NCBI RefSeq assembly: GCF_016613535.2
Contig: NZ_CP071518.1
Location: 62,001-126,000 of the forward strand
Direction: 5' to 3'
From: Lysobacter solisilvae
GTDB taxonomy: Bacteria > Pseudomonadota > Gammaproteobacteria > Xanthomonadales > Xanthomonadaceae
Length of the DNA: 64,000 bases
Shown: positions 8,908-19,306 of the stretch, piece by piece
How the letters are laid out: each line of letters opens with the position of its first letter
How positions within the stretch are numbered: position 1 is the first letter of the stretch
The notes under the pieces: generated by a model
Told to the model about the DNA's origin: nothing
Seen by the model: the letters and a program-made list of their open reading frames with translations, nothing else
Database searches by the model: none
Made by a program: the position numbers and the translations under genes

Positions 8908-10494
8908 TTGTACGACTACATCATCATCGGCGGCGGCTCGGCGGGCTGCGTCCTGGCCAACCGGCTCAGCGAAGACCCGGACTGCCGCGTCCTGCTGCTG
9001 GAAGCCGGACCCCGCGACTGGAATCCCTTCATCCACATGCCCGCGGGGCTGGCCAAGCTGGTCAACCAGAAGTCGGTCAACTGGAACTACACCACGGCGC
9101 CCGAGCCGAACCTGGACAACCGGGTCATGTGGTGGCCGCGCGGCCGCGTGCTGGGCGGCTCCAGTTCGATCAACGCGATGTGCTACATCCGCGGCCTGCC
9201 CGCCGACTACGACGAGTGGGCGCGCCAGGGCGCCACCGGCTGGGACTGGGCGAGCGTGCTGCCCTACTTCAAGCGCAGCGAGAACAACACCCGTGGCGGC
9301 GACGCGCTGCACGGCGCCCACGGCCCCCTGCATGTCAGCGACCTGCGCTACACCAACCCGTTGTCGCAGGCCTTCATCGAAGCCGGGCAGCAGGCCGGGC
9401 ACCCGCGCAACGACGACTTCAACGGCCCCTCGCAGGACGGTTTCGGCTTCTACCAGGTCACCCAGAAGGACGGCGCACGCTGTTCGGCGGCAGTCGCCTA
9501 CCTGCACCCGGTGCGCGATCGCCACAACCTCACGGTCATCACCGGCGCCCAGGCCAATCGCATCACCTTCGACGGCCGTCGCGCCAACGGCGTGACGTAC
9601 ACGGTCAAGGGCCAGGCCTGCCACCAGGCCGCCACGCGCGAGGTCCTGCTGTGCGGGGGCGCGATCAATTCGCCCCAGCTGCTGATGCTGTCGGGCATCG
9701 GGCCGGCGGCGCACCTGCGCCAACATGGCATTCCCGTGCTGGCGGACGCCGCCCAGGTCGGCCAGAACCTGCAGGACCACCTGGACATCTGCACCCTGCA
9801 GCATTCCACCCAGCGCATCACCTACGACCGCCTCAGCGATGCGGCGATCGCCTTTGACTACTACCTGCGCGGCCATCGCGGCCCCGGCAGCAGCAACATC
9901 GCCGAGGCCGGCGCCTTCGTACGATCGGCACTGGCCCCCGATGCGCGTGCCGACGTCCAGATGCACTTCGTGCCGGCCATGCTCGACAACCACGGCCGCC
10001 ATCGCCTCGCCGGCGACGGTTACACGGTGCATGCCACGTCGCTGCGACCGCGCAGCCGCGGCCAGATCCGCCTGGCCAGCGCCAGCGCGGGCGACAAGGC
10101 ACGCATCGAAGCCAACTACCTCAGCGACGCGGAAGGCTTCGACCTGAAGATGATGGTGGAATGCGCGAAGCTCTCGCGCGAGGTCCTGGCGCAGAAGGCG
10201 TTCGACGAATACCGCGGCGCCCCGATCTTCCCCGCGCGCAACGACCTCACCGATGCCGAGCTGGTGGACTTCATCCGCGCCAAGGCCGAGACGATCTACC
10301 ACCCCATCGGCACCTGCCGGATGGGCAGCGACGACACCGCCGTGGTCGACCCGCAGCTGCGCGTGCGCGGCGTCGACGGGCTGCGCGTCGTCGATGCCTC
10401 GGTCATGCCCAGGCTGATCGGCGGCAACACCAACGCGCCGACGATGATGATGGCCGAGCGCGCGGCGGATCTGATCGCGGGACGGTCGGCCTGA
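8908..10494 (+). CDS. GMC family FAD-dependent alcohol/choline dehydrogenase
   Basis: GMC oxidoreductase of 528 residues. The Rossmann FAD motif GGGSAG is at 8-13, LEAGP is near 31, and the GMC signature [14 protein letters not shown] starts near 79. The C-terminal active-site pair is visible: HPIGTC with its histidine at 465, and [10 protein letters not shown] near the end. The start is TTG with GTGGGG upstream, since the dinucleotide fold begins four residues later. It is closest to BetA-like dehydrogenases, but no betB or betI lies nearby, so choline is not proven as substrate. Confidence 0.88.
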   Translation: MYDYIIIGGGSAGCVLANRLSEDPDCRVLLLEAGPRDWNPFIHMPAGLAKLVNQKSVNWNYTTAPEPNLDNRVMWWPRGRVLGGSSSINAMCYIRGLPADYDEWARQGATGWDWASVLPYFKRSENNTRGGDALHGAHGPLHVSDLRYTNPLSQAFIEAGQQAGHPRNDDFNGPSQDGFGFYQVTQKDGARCSAAVAYLHPVRDRHNLTVITGAQANRITFDGRRANGVTYTVKGQACHQAATREVLLCGGAINSPQLLMLSGIGPAAHLRQHGIPVLADAAQVGQNLQDHLDICTLQHSTQRITYDRLSDAAIAFDYYLRGHRGPGSSNIAEAGAFVRSALAPDARADVQMHFVPAMLDNHGRHRLAGDGYTVHATSLRPRSRGQIRLASASAGDKARIEANYLSDAEGFDLKMMVECAKLSREVLAQKAFDEYRGAPIFPARNDLTDAELVDFIRAKAETIYHPIGTCRMGSDDTAVVDPQLRVRGVDGLRVVDASVMPRLIGGNTNAPTMMMAERAADLIAGRSA

Positions 10495-10522
10495 GGCCCA
10501 CGCACAGCGCGCGCAAGCCGCA

Positions 10523-10536
10523 CGGGGGGCTCCCCG
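10523..10536. terminator. Hairpin between convergent genes
   Basis: CGGGG-GGCT-CCCCG lies in the 54-bp gap between the stops of the GMC oxidoreductase and the ankyrin lipoprotein genes. No T-run follows, so terminator function is only plausible. Confidence 0.25.
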
Positions 10537-10548
10537 GGCTCCCCGGCG

Positions 10549-12219
10549 TCATTGCCCGGCGTCAGGCTCCGCCGCCTGGGGGGCTGGCACCGGCTTGAGC
10601 TTGCCCAGTGCATCCAGATTGCTCAGGGGCACCGATACCGTTGCCACCTTTCGGCCCGGTGCTCGGTAGAAGGTCAGGCACAGATCAGTGCGGTTGGTGA
10701 ATCTGCACGCGCTCCCGGCCTGCACGATTTCGCCCGGTTCCAATACCGCGCCGTGGTCGGCCGCACCCAGGCGTCTGCCCACGCGGTACCAGGTGTCGCG
10801 AACCGGCAAATCGATGCCGGGTTCCTTCCAGCCGGCCGGGCGCCCCACCTTTGCCAGCACCAGCCGGCGCACCTGCCTGCGTTCGGGACTCGTGCCCACC
10901 AGGGTCTGTTCCAGCAACGTGCGGCCGTCCGGGTGCCGGATGTCGGTATCCGCGCCGTTCGCCAGCAGCGCCTCGACCACCGCCACGTTGTCGGCCGCCA
11001 CGGCACGGTGCAGGGCGGTACCGTAGTCCGGGTCGACGTAGTCGGCATTGACGCCCAGGCTGATCAGACGTTTTACATCCTGCGCCGACATCGCCCAGGC
11101 AGCCTCGCCGAACATGTCGCCCGCCAGGTCATCCCCGAATCCGGACACCAGACCGCCGTCCTTCAGGCCATAGATGGCCGGATACGTGGTTCGCCCGTGG
11201 CCCAGTCCGCGGGCCACATCCGCCAGGTCGACGTCCAACTGCCTGGCCTGCTCGAACAACGCCGAGGCCTGTGCCGGCTGGCCGTCACGGATGAGCAGGC
11301 CGGCTTTGACCAGCAGCATTTCGGCGTGGAAATAGCGGCCGGCACCAAAGTCCATAATCCCCAGCGCATCGCCCGAGTCGCTCAGGGCGCCGTCGGCGTT
11401 GCCCGCGTCCCGCCGGATCAGGGACCGCCCGTGCAGCAGCAGCGCCTTCTCCCTTCCCTCTGCGGTCTGCAGGGCCAGCGTGAGATAGCGTTCGGCCTTC
11501 TCGAAATCCTCCAGGGCCGACCATGCAGCGCCCAGTTGGCTGGCGGCAAGGCGTTTGCTGCCGTCATCCGCCGGACCGTCGATGACCTTCTCGAACTCCA
11601 GCACGGCTTGCCGGATCAGGGCCTTGTCGCCCCGGTACCAGGCCAGCGAGCGCAACGTCGTGCCCTTGCGCAGCCGCAGTTTCACGCTGCGCGGATCGAT
11701 CGCCTCGGCACGCTCGAGCAGCTCGAGGCTTTCGTCGAATTGGCCGCGCACCCACTTGATCTGACCCAGAACGACCCAGCCATTGGCGTGGCGAGGATCG
11801 ATCGCTACCGCCTGCCCGGCCAACTGCTCGGCGTGGTCCATCTGCTGGTGGTTCCAACCCGAGGGCGGCTCGCCGTCGCGGTTGCCCAGCCCCGCAACCG
11901 CGCGCAGGTATTCCACCCGCGCCAACTGCACCAGGATTTCCGGCTCCCGCGGATGCTGCTCGCGCAGGGCAAGCAATTGGGGTTCGGCGGATTCACGGCC
12001 ACCGCTGTCCACCTGCTCGGCGAGGCGGGCAATCTGCTCGGCCAGTGGCTGTCCCGACGAATCGCGCTCGGCCCCGCCGGATGCGAGCTCCGACCCGGGC
12101 CGGTTCCCCTCCCCAGCAGCCGGCGCCGAACAGGCGACCGACGCGAACGTCAGCAGGGCCAGGCACGCCAGGGCGATGGCGGAACGCTTGAAGCGGTGGC
12201 ACCAGAAGTAGGGTCTCAC
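10549..12219 (-). CDS. Putative lipoprotein with TPR-like and ankyrin repeats
   Basis: About 556 residues from a GTG start at 12219. The start is chosen because it places a charged N-region and hydrophobic helix before a lipobox-like TFASVACSA, predicting a secreted lipoprotein. Residues about 70-370 are helical, TPR/Sel1-like. Two ankyrin-like repeats follow, recognisable from GTALHRAVAADN and VVEALLANGADTD. The C-terminal 100 residues are unassigned. It follows the M48 protease gene by 92 bp on the same strand. Probably a periplasmic scaffold; no enzymatic motif seen. Confidence 0.65.
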   Translation of the reverse strand: MRPYFWCHRFKRSAIALACLALLTFASVACSAPAAGEGNRPGSELASGGAERDSSGQPLAEQIARLAEQVDSGGRESAEPQLLALREQHPREPEILVQLARVEYLRAVAGLGNRDGEPPSGWNHQQMDHAEQLAGQAVAIDPRHANGWVVLGQIKWVRGQFDESLELLERAEAIDPRSVKLRLRKGTTLRSLAWYRGDKALIRQAVLEFEKVIDGPADDGSKRLAASQLGAAWSALEDFEKAERYLTLALQTAEGREKALLLHGRSLIRRDAGNADGALSDSGDALGIMDFGAGRYFHAEMLLVKAGLLIRDGQPAQASALFEQARQLDVDLADVARGLGHGRTTYPAIYGLKDGGLVSGFGDDLAGDMFGEAAWAMSAQDVKRLISLGVNADYVDPDYGTALHRAVAADNVAVVEALLANGADTDIRHPDGRTLLEQTLVGTSPERRQVRRLVLAKVGRPAGWKEPGIDLPVRDTWYRVGRRLGAADHGAVLEPGEIVQAGSACRFTNRTDLCLTFYRAPGRKVATVSVPLSNLDALGKLKPVPAPQAAEPDAGQ

Positions 12220-12311
12220 GCAAGGCAGCTCGAACGAAGGGCACACAGGGTACCTGCGTCCGGCCGTTGCCGACGCCGCGACAACTTCCCATCTCGCGCC
12301 GCCTGAGTCAT

Positions 12312-14261
12312 TCAGGCGGCGCCGCCCGCAACAGCATTTGTTCCCTGCACGGCGAACAGCACCGGCGGCAGCGGGCAATGCAGCACGCCGCAGATCGTGC
12401 GCAGTAGTTCGGCTTCGGCCACGTCCATGCGACCGTCGTGGCCGATGGCCGCGGTGACGGCTTCCACCAGCGCCTGCTTGGCCAGCGGTTCCAGCGCATC
12501 CAGCGGCGCCCACACGTCATCCAGCGCGAGCACGCCGTTGTCGCGCGGGACGTAGGGGATCGCCACGCGCGGCAGCACGCGCTGCAGGCCGGCCAGGTAG
12601 GCGCGGCGCGCGGATTCGGGATCGGCATGCCCGTATTGCGCGACCACGGCCAGCAGCGTCGCGATCTCCACGCGCACGCCATCGAGCCGGGTGCGGCCGA
12701 AGACGGCGTGCCGCGACGGGTCCAGCGATTCGCGCACGTAGACGGTCAGCAGGCGCGCCAGGCAGTACTCGAACAGCGAGACCTTGGCGTCGGCGAAGAC
12801 CATCGCGTTGGCGGCGTCCAGGAACATGTCCAGGTCGGGGCGCGGGCGCAGGCGCAGCACGGGGAATGCCAGGGAGGCCAGCGGCAGCCGCAGCATCGGA
12901 TGGAGCGCGGCGACGTGTTCCTGGTGCAGGCGCCGGACGTCCATCGCGGCGTTCATGCCCAGCCGCGCGGAGACCTCCGCCGACTGGCGCTGGGCGACAT
13001 CGGTGCGGTCGTCGAGCAGCAGCGCCAGCACCAGCGGGATCACCGTGTCGCGCTGCGCGGCCAGCGCGCGGATGGCATCGGGCATCCGGGCCACGATGGC
13101 ATCGGCACGCCGGTAATCATCCGCTTCCGGATGCGCCACCTGCCGGACGACCTGCGCCGGGACGACGGCCTGGCGCTGGTCCGGTGCCGGCAGCGGCGGC
13201 GGAAGGGTGCCCGTATCGACCAGCCCCAGCAGCGCGTCCTCGTCCAGGCCACTGGGCGGCTGGGCGTGCCAGGCCTGCGCGAGCAGGGCCATCTGCTCCG
13301 ATCGGAAGCCCGGTTCCAGTGCCTGGATGCGCTCGATCAGCGGCGGGTGCGTGGCGAACCACGAGGAGAAGCCGACGCCATCGCCGAACAGCATGTGGCT
13401 GACCTCCTCGGCGTCGGCGCGGTGGGACAGGCGGCTGCCTTCGCTGACGCCGCCGATCTTCTTGAGCGCCCCGGCCAGCCCCGTCGTCTGGCGGGTGAAC
13501 TGCACGGCCGATGCGTCGGCCAGGCGTTCGCGCGAGCGGCTCACGCCGGCCTTGATCAGGCGACCGAAGAACAGGCCGATGCCGCCCACCAGCATTGCCA
13601 CCAGCGCCGCGGCGAACACCGCCAGCGCGCCCTTGCTGTCATCGGCCAGGCGACCGTGTTCGAGGATCTTCCGACCGATCAGCGAGATCATCAGGATGCC
13701 GAACAGCACGCCAATCAGGCGGATGTTCAGGCGCATGTCGCCATTGAGGATGTGGCTGAATTCGTGGGCGATCACGCCCTGCAGTTCATCGCGGTTGAGG
13801 CGATCCAGCGCGCCGCGCGTCACCGCCACGGCGTCGGCCGGCGAATAGCCGGCGGCGAAGGCGTTGATGGCCGCTTCGTGTTCGAGCACGTACAGGCGCG
13901 GCATCGGCACGCCCGAGGCGATGGCGATTTCCTCCACCACGTTGCGCAGCCGCCGCAGGTTGAAGTCGGTGGCGTGCTCGGGCACGGCGGTGGCGCCCAG
14001 TTGCAGGGCCACGGCGTCGCCGCCGCCGCGCAGGCTGGCGATCCGGTAGAGCGAACCCAGGCCGATCACCGCCAGCGTGGCCAGGGTGAAGAACACCAGC
14101 GCGCCCACCGCGGTCGCCGGATCGCCATCGCCAAAAGCACCCACCGCGACCAGGGCAACCAGGTCCACCGCCAGCACGATGCCCAGCACCGCCAGCACGA
14201 AGAGCAGCAGCAGGCGCGAGGAATGGCGCCGGGCGGCGGCCTGGTGTTCGAAGAAATTCAT
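12312..14261 (-). CDS. M48 family zinc metalloprotease, HtpX-like
   Basis: A 649-residue membrane protease. Two N-terminal hydrophobic helices (about 17-44 and 52-70) precede the catalytic domain; HEFSH near residue 165 supplies the two zinc histidines and catalytic glutamate, and SRERLADASA further on supplies the third ligand. Two more hydrophobic segments lie between these, as in HtpX. A C-terminal extension of roughly 330 residues is longer than HtpX and has no family I recognise. It lies downstream of lemA on the same strand, a pairing seen in other bacteria, suggesting a joint envelope quality-control role. Confidence 0.85.
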   Translation of the reverse strand: MNFFEHQAAARRHSSRLLLLFVLAVLGIVLAVDLVALVAVGAFGDGDPATAVGALVFFTLATLAVIGLGSLYRIASLRGGGDAVALQLGATAVPEHATDFNLRRLRNVVEEIAIASGVPMPRLYVLEHEAAINAFAAGYSPADAVAVTRGALDRLNRDELQGVIAHEFSHILNGDMRLNIRLIGVLFGILMISLIGRKILEHGRLADDSKGALAVFAAALVAMLVGGIGLFFGRLIKAGVSRSRERLADASAVQFTRQTTGLAGALKKIGGVSEGSRLSHRADAEEVSHMLFGDGVGFSSWFATHPPLIERIQALEPGFRSEQMALLAQAWHAQPPSGLDEDALLGLVDTGTLPPPLPAPDQRQAVVPAQVVRQVAHPEADDYRRADAIVARMPDAIRALAAQRDTVIPLVLALLLDDRTDVAQRQSAEVSARLGMNAAMDVRRLHQEHVAALHPMLRLPLASLAFPVLRLRPRPDLDMFLDAANAMVFADAKVSLFEYCLARLLTVYVRESLDPSRHAVFGRTRLDGVRVEIATLLAVVAQYGHADPESARRAYLAGLQRVLPRVAIPYVPRDNGVLALDDVWAPLDALEPLAKQALVEAVTAAIGHDGRMDVAEAELLRTICGVLHCPLPPVLFAVQGTNAVAGGAA

Positions 14262-14417
14262 GGCGGGGAAACGGAGGAAGGAAGCTTGGGGACGGGTCGC
14301 GCGGACGTCCGGTCGGCCATGTCATGGGGGCGCCGGGCGCGGGCACGGACCCCGCGTCGACGCCCTGGCGGTCGAACCTCACCCCCCATCGCGCCCCCCC
14401 GAGCCGTACTTGCCGCC

Positions 14418-15015
14418 CTAGAACGACACCTTCGGCGCCGCCCGGACCTGGGCCTGCTGCTCGGTCGGAATCTCCAGCAGCGCGGCCGGGGCGAACTGGA
14501 ACATCCCGGCGACCACGCTGCCGGGGAAGACCTCCCCGGCGGTTGTTGTAGGCCATCACCGAGTCGTTGAAGGCTTGGCGGGCGAAGGCGACCTTGTTCT
14601 CGGTGGAGGTCAGCTCCTCGGTGAGCTGCATCATGTTCTGATTGGCCTTGAGGTCCGGGTAGGCCTCGGCGACGGCCAGCAGGCGCCCCAGGGCGCCATT
14701 GAGCTGGCCCTGGGTGGCGGCCAGCTGCTCCATGGCGGCCGGGTCGCCCGGACTGGCCTTGGCGGCCGACAGGCCCGAGATGGCCGCCCCCCGGGCCGCG
14801 ATCACGGCCTCCAGGGTCTCCCGTTCGTGCTTGAGATAGCCCTTGGCGGTCTCGACCAGGTTCGGAATCAGGTCAAAGCGGCGCTGGAGCTGAACGTCGA
14901 TCTGCGCGAAGGCGTTCTTGAACGCATTTCGGGCGGTCACCAGGCCGTTGTAGATGCCCACCGCCCAGAACGCCAACAGGATCACCAATCCCAACAAAAT
15001 CAGAAGGCTGAACAC
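14418..15015 (-). CDS. lemA: LemA family protein, interrupted by a 1-bp insertion
   Basis: LemA-type membrane-anchored helical protein: a hydrophobic N-terminal helix, then the family pattern IDVQLQRRFDLIPNLVETAK and LAVAEAYPDLKANQN. The GTG start at 15015 has GGGGAGAG nine bases upstream. After MAYNN the frame is lost; removing one base of the CCCC run at 14534-14537 restores the typical LemA ending (REVFPGSVVAGMFQF, then APKVSF and stop at 14418). The span of 598 nt is 3n+1, exactly as expected for one extra base. It lies upstream of the M48 protease gene. Confidence 0.8.
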
Positions 15016-15090
15016 GTTTGCTCTCCCCTTGCCTTGATAATTGGCGCTATGATCGAACGCGTTCGGAAGCATACGCAGGCGCAGCGAGCG

Positions 15091-16489
15091 ATGAAAGAAA
15101 AAACCCGCCGCCGGCCCCATAGGATGTGGCAAGCCGGGTTGATCATCTCGTGCCTGATGACGCAGGCGCTGGGCTCGGCTGCGCAGACGCCGCTCCGCTG
15201 GGATGCCCCCCTCGCCGGCCCAGTCGCCGACGCGCGTATCGCGTTCGGGTTACATCGAACGCGGCCTCTCGCCCGATATCCGCCCGCTTGGCTCCGCCTT
15301 CGACATCGCCCAGTTCGAGGCGATGGCGCAGCAGCTGGTCGCCGACCAGCGCGTGCCCGGCCTCGCCATGGCCGTCGTCCACCAGGGTCGCGTGCTGAGC
15401 GCGCGCGGCTTCGGCATCACCGACACCCGTGCTCCGCTGCCCGTCGACGGCCACACCGTGTTCCGGCTGGCGTCGCTGTCCAAGGCGTTCGCCGGGACCC
15501 TCACTGGGCTCATGGTCAACGACGGCACCCTGCGCTGGGATACCCGCGTGACGCAGTACGTCCCGCAGTTCAACCTCGCCGACCACAACGCCGCGCAGCA
15601 GCTGACAGTCGCCGACGTGCTCAGCCACCGCGTCGGTCTGAGTCACAACGCGTTCGACCGGGACCTGGAAGGCAACGCCGATTACGTCACGCTGACGCAG
15701 AAGCTCGCCTATGCGCCGCTCAAGTGCGCGCCCGGCACCTGCTACAGCTACCAGAACATCGCCTTCAGCCTGATCGGCGACGTTGTCCAGGCCGCCGGCG
15801 GGCTGCCGTACGGGCAGGCCGTGCAGAAGCGCATCTTCCGTCCGCTCGGCATGAACGACGCAAGCGTGGGCCTGGAAGGCATCCTGGGCAGCGGCAACTG
15901 GGCGCGTCCGCACGTGCGCACGCGTGGCGGCTGGCTGCCGATGTACCCCAAGCCCACCTATTACCGCGTCGCGCCGGCCGCCGGCGTCAATGCCAGCGCC
16001 AGCGACATGGCGCAGTGGTTGCTGGCCCACACCGGCCACCGCCCGGACGTGCTCCCCGCCCCGCTGCTGGCCACGCTGCACCAGCCGCTGGTGGAGACCC
16101 CCACCGAACTGCGCGGTTCCGCGTGGCGCCGCGAGCGCCTGTACGGCGCCAGCTATGCGCTGGGCTGGCGTGTGTACGACTACGCCGGCAGCCAGCTGGT
16201 CTTCCACGGCGGCGCCGTGCAGGGCTACCGCGGCGTCGTGGCCCTGCTCCCCGACCGGGACCTGGGCATCGCGCTGATGTGGAACAGCGAGAGCTCGCTG
16301 CCGTCGGGCATGCTGCCGACCATGCTCGATCGCGCGATCGGCCTGAGTGGCCGCGAGTGGCTGGATATCGACCTGGGCAACGGCGACGACACGCTGTTCG
16401 TCAACACGCCCGCCACCAACGCCCCGCCGCGCGCGCATCCGCAGGAAGCCGGCACCGACGTCATCAAGTCGACGTCGGCTCCGCAATAA
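15091..16489 (+). CDS. Beta-lactamase/penicillin-binding-like serine hydrolase, interrupted by a 1-bp insertion
   Basis: Exported serine hydrolase of the class C beta-lactamase / AmpH / EstB superfamily. A signal peptide from ATG 15091 (hydrophobic LIISCLMTQALGSAAQ) is in one frame, while the mature domain from GYIERGLSPD onward is in the next. Deleting one G of GGG 15247-15249 joins them. The 1399-nt span is 3n+1, consistent with one extra base, and gives 465 residues. The nucleophile motif SLSK lies in FRLASLSKAFAG, the second motif is YQN in CYSYQNIAF, and FHGGAVQGYR is the third. Whether it acts on peptidoglycan, peptides or esters cannot be told. Confidence 0.75.
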
Positions 16490-16852
16490 TCCGGCCCAAG
16501 CTGCAACAACGGTCCACGGGTCCGTCCGCGGCCCCAGCGCGGCCGGTCCCATCCCTGTTTTTCCCGAGACCGCCGCCGCCCGCTCGCGGGCGTCGGTTCG
16601 CGCTGGCGATCGGTGGGTGACGCACTCGTGAAGGCCCGCCCGGTCGCCCGCGGGCGGCGGCGTTTTCTCCCTTTGCCCACGCCATTGGCCGCGGGCCAAG
16701 TCCTTGCCCAAGCCGTTGCCGATGGCCAGGGCTGCAGAATTCTGTGGCTGCGGACCGTAATGAACGCAGATGCCGGCACGATGGCGTCTGCATTGCCCGT
16801 ATGCAGTGGATGGGGCAAGCTAGCGACCGTTTGGCCTGAACGGATCTGCCGC
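16490..16852. other. 363-bp gap between the serine hydrolase gene and lptD, with structured leader
   Basis: No gene is supported here. It holds the hairpin CCGCG-GCCCCAG-CGCGG (16526-16542) followed at a distance by TTTTT, and a 13-nt inverted repeat with arms at 16571-16583 and 16650-16662. No convincing promoter for lptD was found. Confidence 0.6.
16645..16666 (+). terminator. Rho-independent-like hairpin upstream of lptD
   Basis: The self-complementary CGCCCGCGGGCG (16645-16656) is followed by GCGGCG and TTTT (16663-16666), then CTCCCTTT. It probably ends the serine hydrolase transcript. Its right part can instead pair with an upstream arm at 16571-16583. Confidence 0.4.
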
Positions 16853-19306
16853 GTGCATAGAAGCCTCCGCCTGCTCCCGTTGTCGATCTGCATCGCGATG
16901 GCCCTGCCGGCCCACGCCCGCGACGACGACTACAACTGGAACCTGTGCCCGGTCACCGACACCCTGCCCGCCTTCAATGACGCCCCGGCGCCCGCCGGCA
17001 CCCCCGACGAGCGCGGCGAGCAGCCCACGCAGATCGAAGGCGACGAACTGAAGGACACCGAGAACGAGAACACGGTGGTCCAGGGCAACGTGGCACTGAG
17101 CCGCGGCGACCAGTTCCTGGGTACCGACAAGCTCACCTACAACCGCGAGACCGGTGAGTACGTCGCCGAAGGCAGCGTCCGCTACCAGGACTCGGGCATG
17201 CGCGTGGTCGCCCAGCGCGCCTCGGGCAACCAGGACACCGACAAGCACCGCATCGAGGACCTGCAGTACCAGCTCAAGCGCCGGCGCGGCAACGGCGGCG
17301 CCGAAGCCATCGAGATGGATGGCTCGCAGGGTTCGCTCTACGGATCGACCTATTCCACCTGCGACCCCGGCCAGCGCGTCTGGGAACTGCGCGCCGGCCG
17401 CATCGACATCGACACCGAGGAAGGCATGGGCGTCGCGCACAGCGCGACCCTGCGCATCGGCAAGGTGCCCGTGCTGCACGTGCCTTATTTCGTCTTCCCA
17501 ATCGACGATCGTCGCCGCACCGGCCTGCTGTATCCGTCGATCTCGCTGTCGGGCCGCAATGGCTTCGACTGGCGCCAGCCGATCTACCTCAACCTGGCGC
17601 CCAATTACGACGCCACGCTCAACCCGCGTTACATGAGCAAGCGCGGCGGCCTGCTGGGCGCCGAGTTCCGCTGGCTCTACTCGCAGGGTCGCGGCGAGCT
17701 CAGCGGCAACTACATGCCGCACGACAAGCTGCCCGGCGACGAGCCCGACCGTTATCTGTATTTCCCGGACAGCAACGTCCGCATCCCCGGCTCCAGCCTG
17801 CCCGAGGAAGACCGCGGGCTGATCCGGCTCAACGCGATCCATCGCCTGGGCAACACCTGGTACGCGCGCGCGAACCTGGGCTGGATCAGCGACACGCATT
17901 ATTTCGAAGACTTCAGCAACAGCCTGTACGGCATCGCGTCCTATGCGGTGCGCAGCACGGCCGGCGTCTACGGCCGCGGCCGCTGGTGGGATGCGGGCGT
18001 GATCGCCGAACACCACCAGCTCGCCGACTACACGCTCACCGAACGCAACCTCCAGTTCGACCGCCTGCCGCGCGCCTACCTGCACTGGGCCCAGCCGTTC
18101 GGTCGCTTCTTCGAGGCCGGCCTGGATACCGAGGCGGTGCAGTTCGAGCACGAGGACGTGCGCCGGCCCGGGCCGGACGCCGATATTCCCGGCGGCACCC
18201 GCTTCGACATCAAGCCTTACATCAGCATGCCGCTGGAGGGCTCGTCGTGGTTCATCAAGCCCAAGTTCGCCTGGCGCTACACGAAGTACGAACTGGATGG
18301 CACGCCGACGGAACGGGCGGCGGAACACCTGGCCCGTTACGGCGTGCTGCCTGCACCCGGGCAGTACCAGAATGACAGCCCCACCCGCAGCCTCCCCGTC
18401 ACCAGCGTCGACGCCGGCCTGTTCTTCGATCGGCAGACCAGCATCCGCGGCGACCGCTACCTGCACACGCTCGAACCGCGGCTGTTCTACCTCAAAGTCC
18501 CCTACCGCGCGCAGGACGACATCCCCTCGTTCGACACCACGCCGCTGACCTTCAGCTGGGGCCAGCTGTTCCGCGACAACCGCTATACCGGCGCGGACCG
18601 GCAGAGCGACGCCAACCAGCTCACGTTGGCCGTGAGCACGCGCCTGATCGGCGAAGCCGACGGCCGCGAGCGCCTCTCGGCGAGCCTGGGGCAGATCCGC
18701 TACTTCGATGACAGCCGCATCGTCCTGCCCAACGAGCTTCCCGCCGAACGCGGCGAGTCGGCGTGGGTGGCCGAGGCATCGGTGTCACCGAGTGACCGCT
18801 GGAACATCAGCGCCGCGTACCAGTGGGATCCCAAGTTCCACGGCACCGATCTGGCGAGCCTGCGCGCGCGCTATCTCATCGGCGACGCCGGCATCGTCAA
18901 TCTCGGGTATCGCTACCGGCGCAATTCGATCAACCGGACCGACCTGCTCGAGCAGGCCGACCTGTCCTTCCTCTATCCGATCAATCCGAACTGGAGCGTG
19001 GTCGGGCGCTACTACTACTCGCTGCTCGATCACAAGGCGTTCGAGCAGCTGGCCGGCGTCCAGTGGGAAAGCTGCTGCCTCGCCGTGCGCGTGCTGGCCC
19101 GCCGCTACCTGCGCGACCGCACCGGAGACCTGAACAGTTCCTTCCAGGTGGAGTTCGAACTCAAGGGACTGGGGTCGGCGGGCCAGGACACGAGGCGTAT
19201 CATGCGCCGTGCTATCCTCGGTTACGACCGCGACGACCTCTATCTCGTCCCGCCCTCGTCGGTGGACTTCACCGACAGCGACACTGTCCCTGATCCCACC
19301 CCATGA
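16853..19306 (+). CDS. lptD: LPS-assembly protein LptD
   Basis: Outer-membrane beta-barrel that with LptE inserts lipopolysaccharide into the outer leaflet. About 817 residues from GTG 16853, chosen because it gives a normal signal peptide ending LPAHA; the frame is open further upstream but lacks a leader there. The periplasmic OstA/LptA-like jellyroll follows (about 50-230), then the barrel. The four cysteines of the essential disulfide network are present at 32, 170 and the adjacent pair 741-742, matching E. coli spacing. The stop overlaps the surA start as ATGA. Confidence 0.95.
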   Translation: MHRSLRLLPLSICIAMALPAHARDDDYNWNLCPVTDTLPAFNDAPAPAGTPDERGEQPTQIEGDELKDTENENTVVQGNVALSRGDQFLGTDKLTYNRETGEYVAEGSVRYQDSGMRVVAQRASGNQDTDKHRIEDLQYQLKRRRGNGGAEAIEMDGSQGSLYGSTYSTCDPGQRVWELRAGRIDIDTEEGMGVAHSATLRIGKVPVLHVPYFVFPIDDRRRTGLLYPSISLSGRNGFDWRQPIYLNLAPNYDATLNPRYMSKRGGLLGAEFRWLYSQGRGELSGNYMPHDKLPGDEPDRYLYFPDSNVRIPGSSLPEEDRGLIRLNAIHRLGNTWYARANLGWISDTHYFEDFSNSLYGIASYAVRSTAGVYGRGRWWDAGVIAEHHQLADYTLTERNLQFDRLPRAYLHWAQPFGRFFEAGLDTEAVQFEHEDVRRPGPDADIPGGTRFDIKPYISMPLEGSSWFIKPKFAWRYTKYELDGTPTERAAEHLARYGVLPAPGQYQNDSPTRSLPVTSVDAGLFFDRQTSIRGDRYLHTLEPRLFYLKVPYRAQDDIPSFDTTPLTFSWGQLFRDNRYTGADRQSDANQLTLAVSTRLIGEADGRERLSASLGQIRYFDDSRIVLPNELPAERGESAWVAEASVSPSDRWNISAAYQWDPKFHGTDLASLRARYLIGDAGIVNLGYRYRRNSINRTDLLEQADLSFLYPINPNWSVVGRYYYSLLDHKAFEQLAGVQWESCCLAVRVLARRYLRDRTGDLNSSFQVEFELKGLGSAGQDTRRIMRRAILGYDRDDLYLVPPSSVDFTDSDTVPDPTP

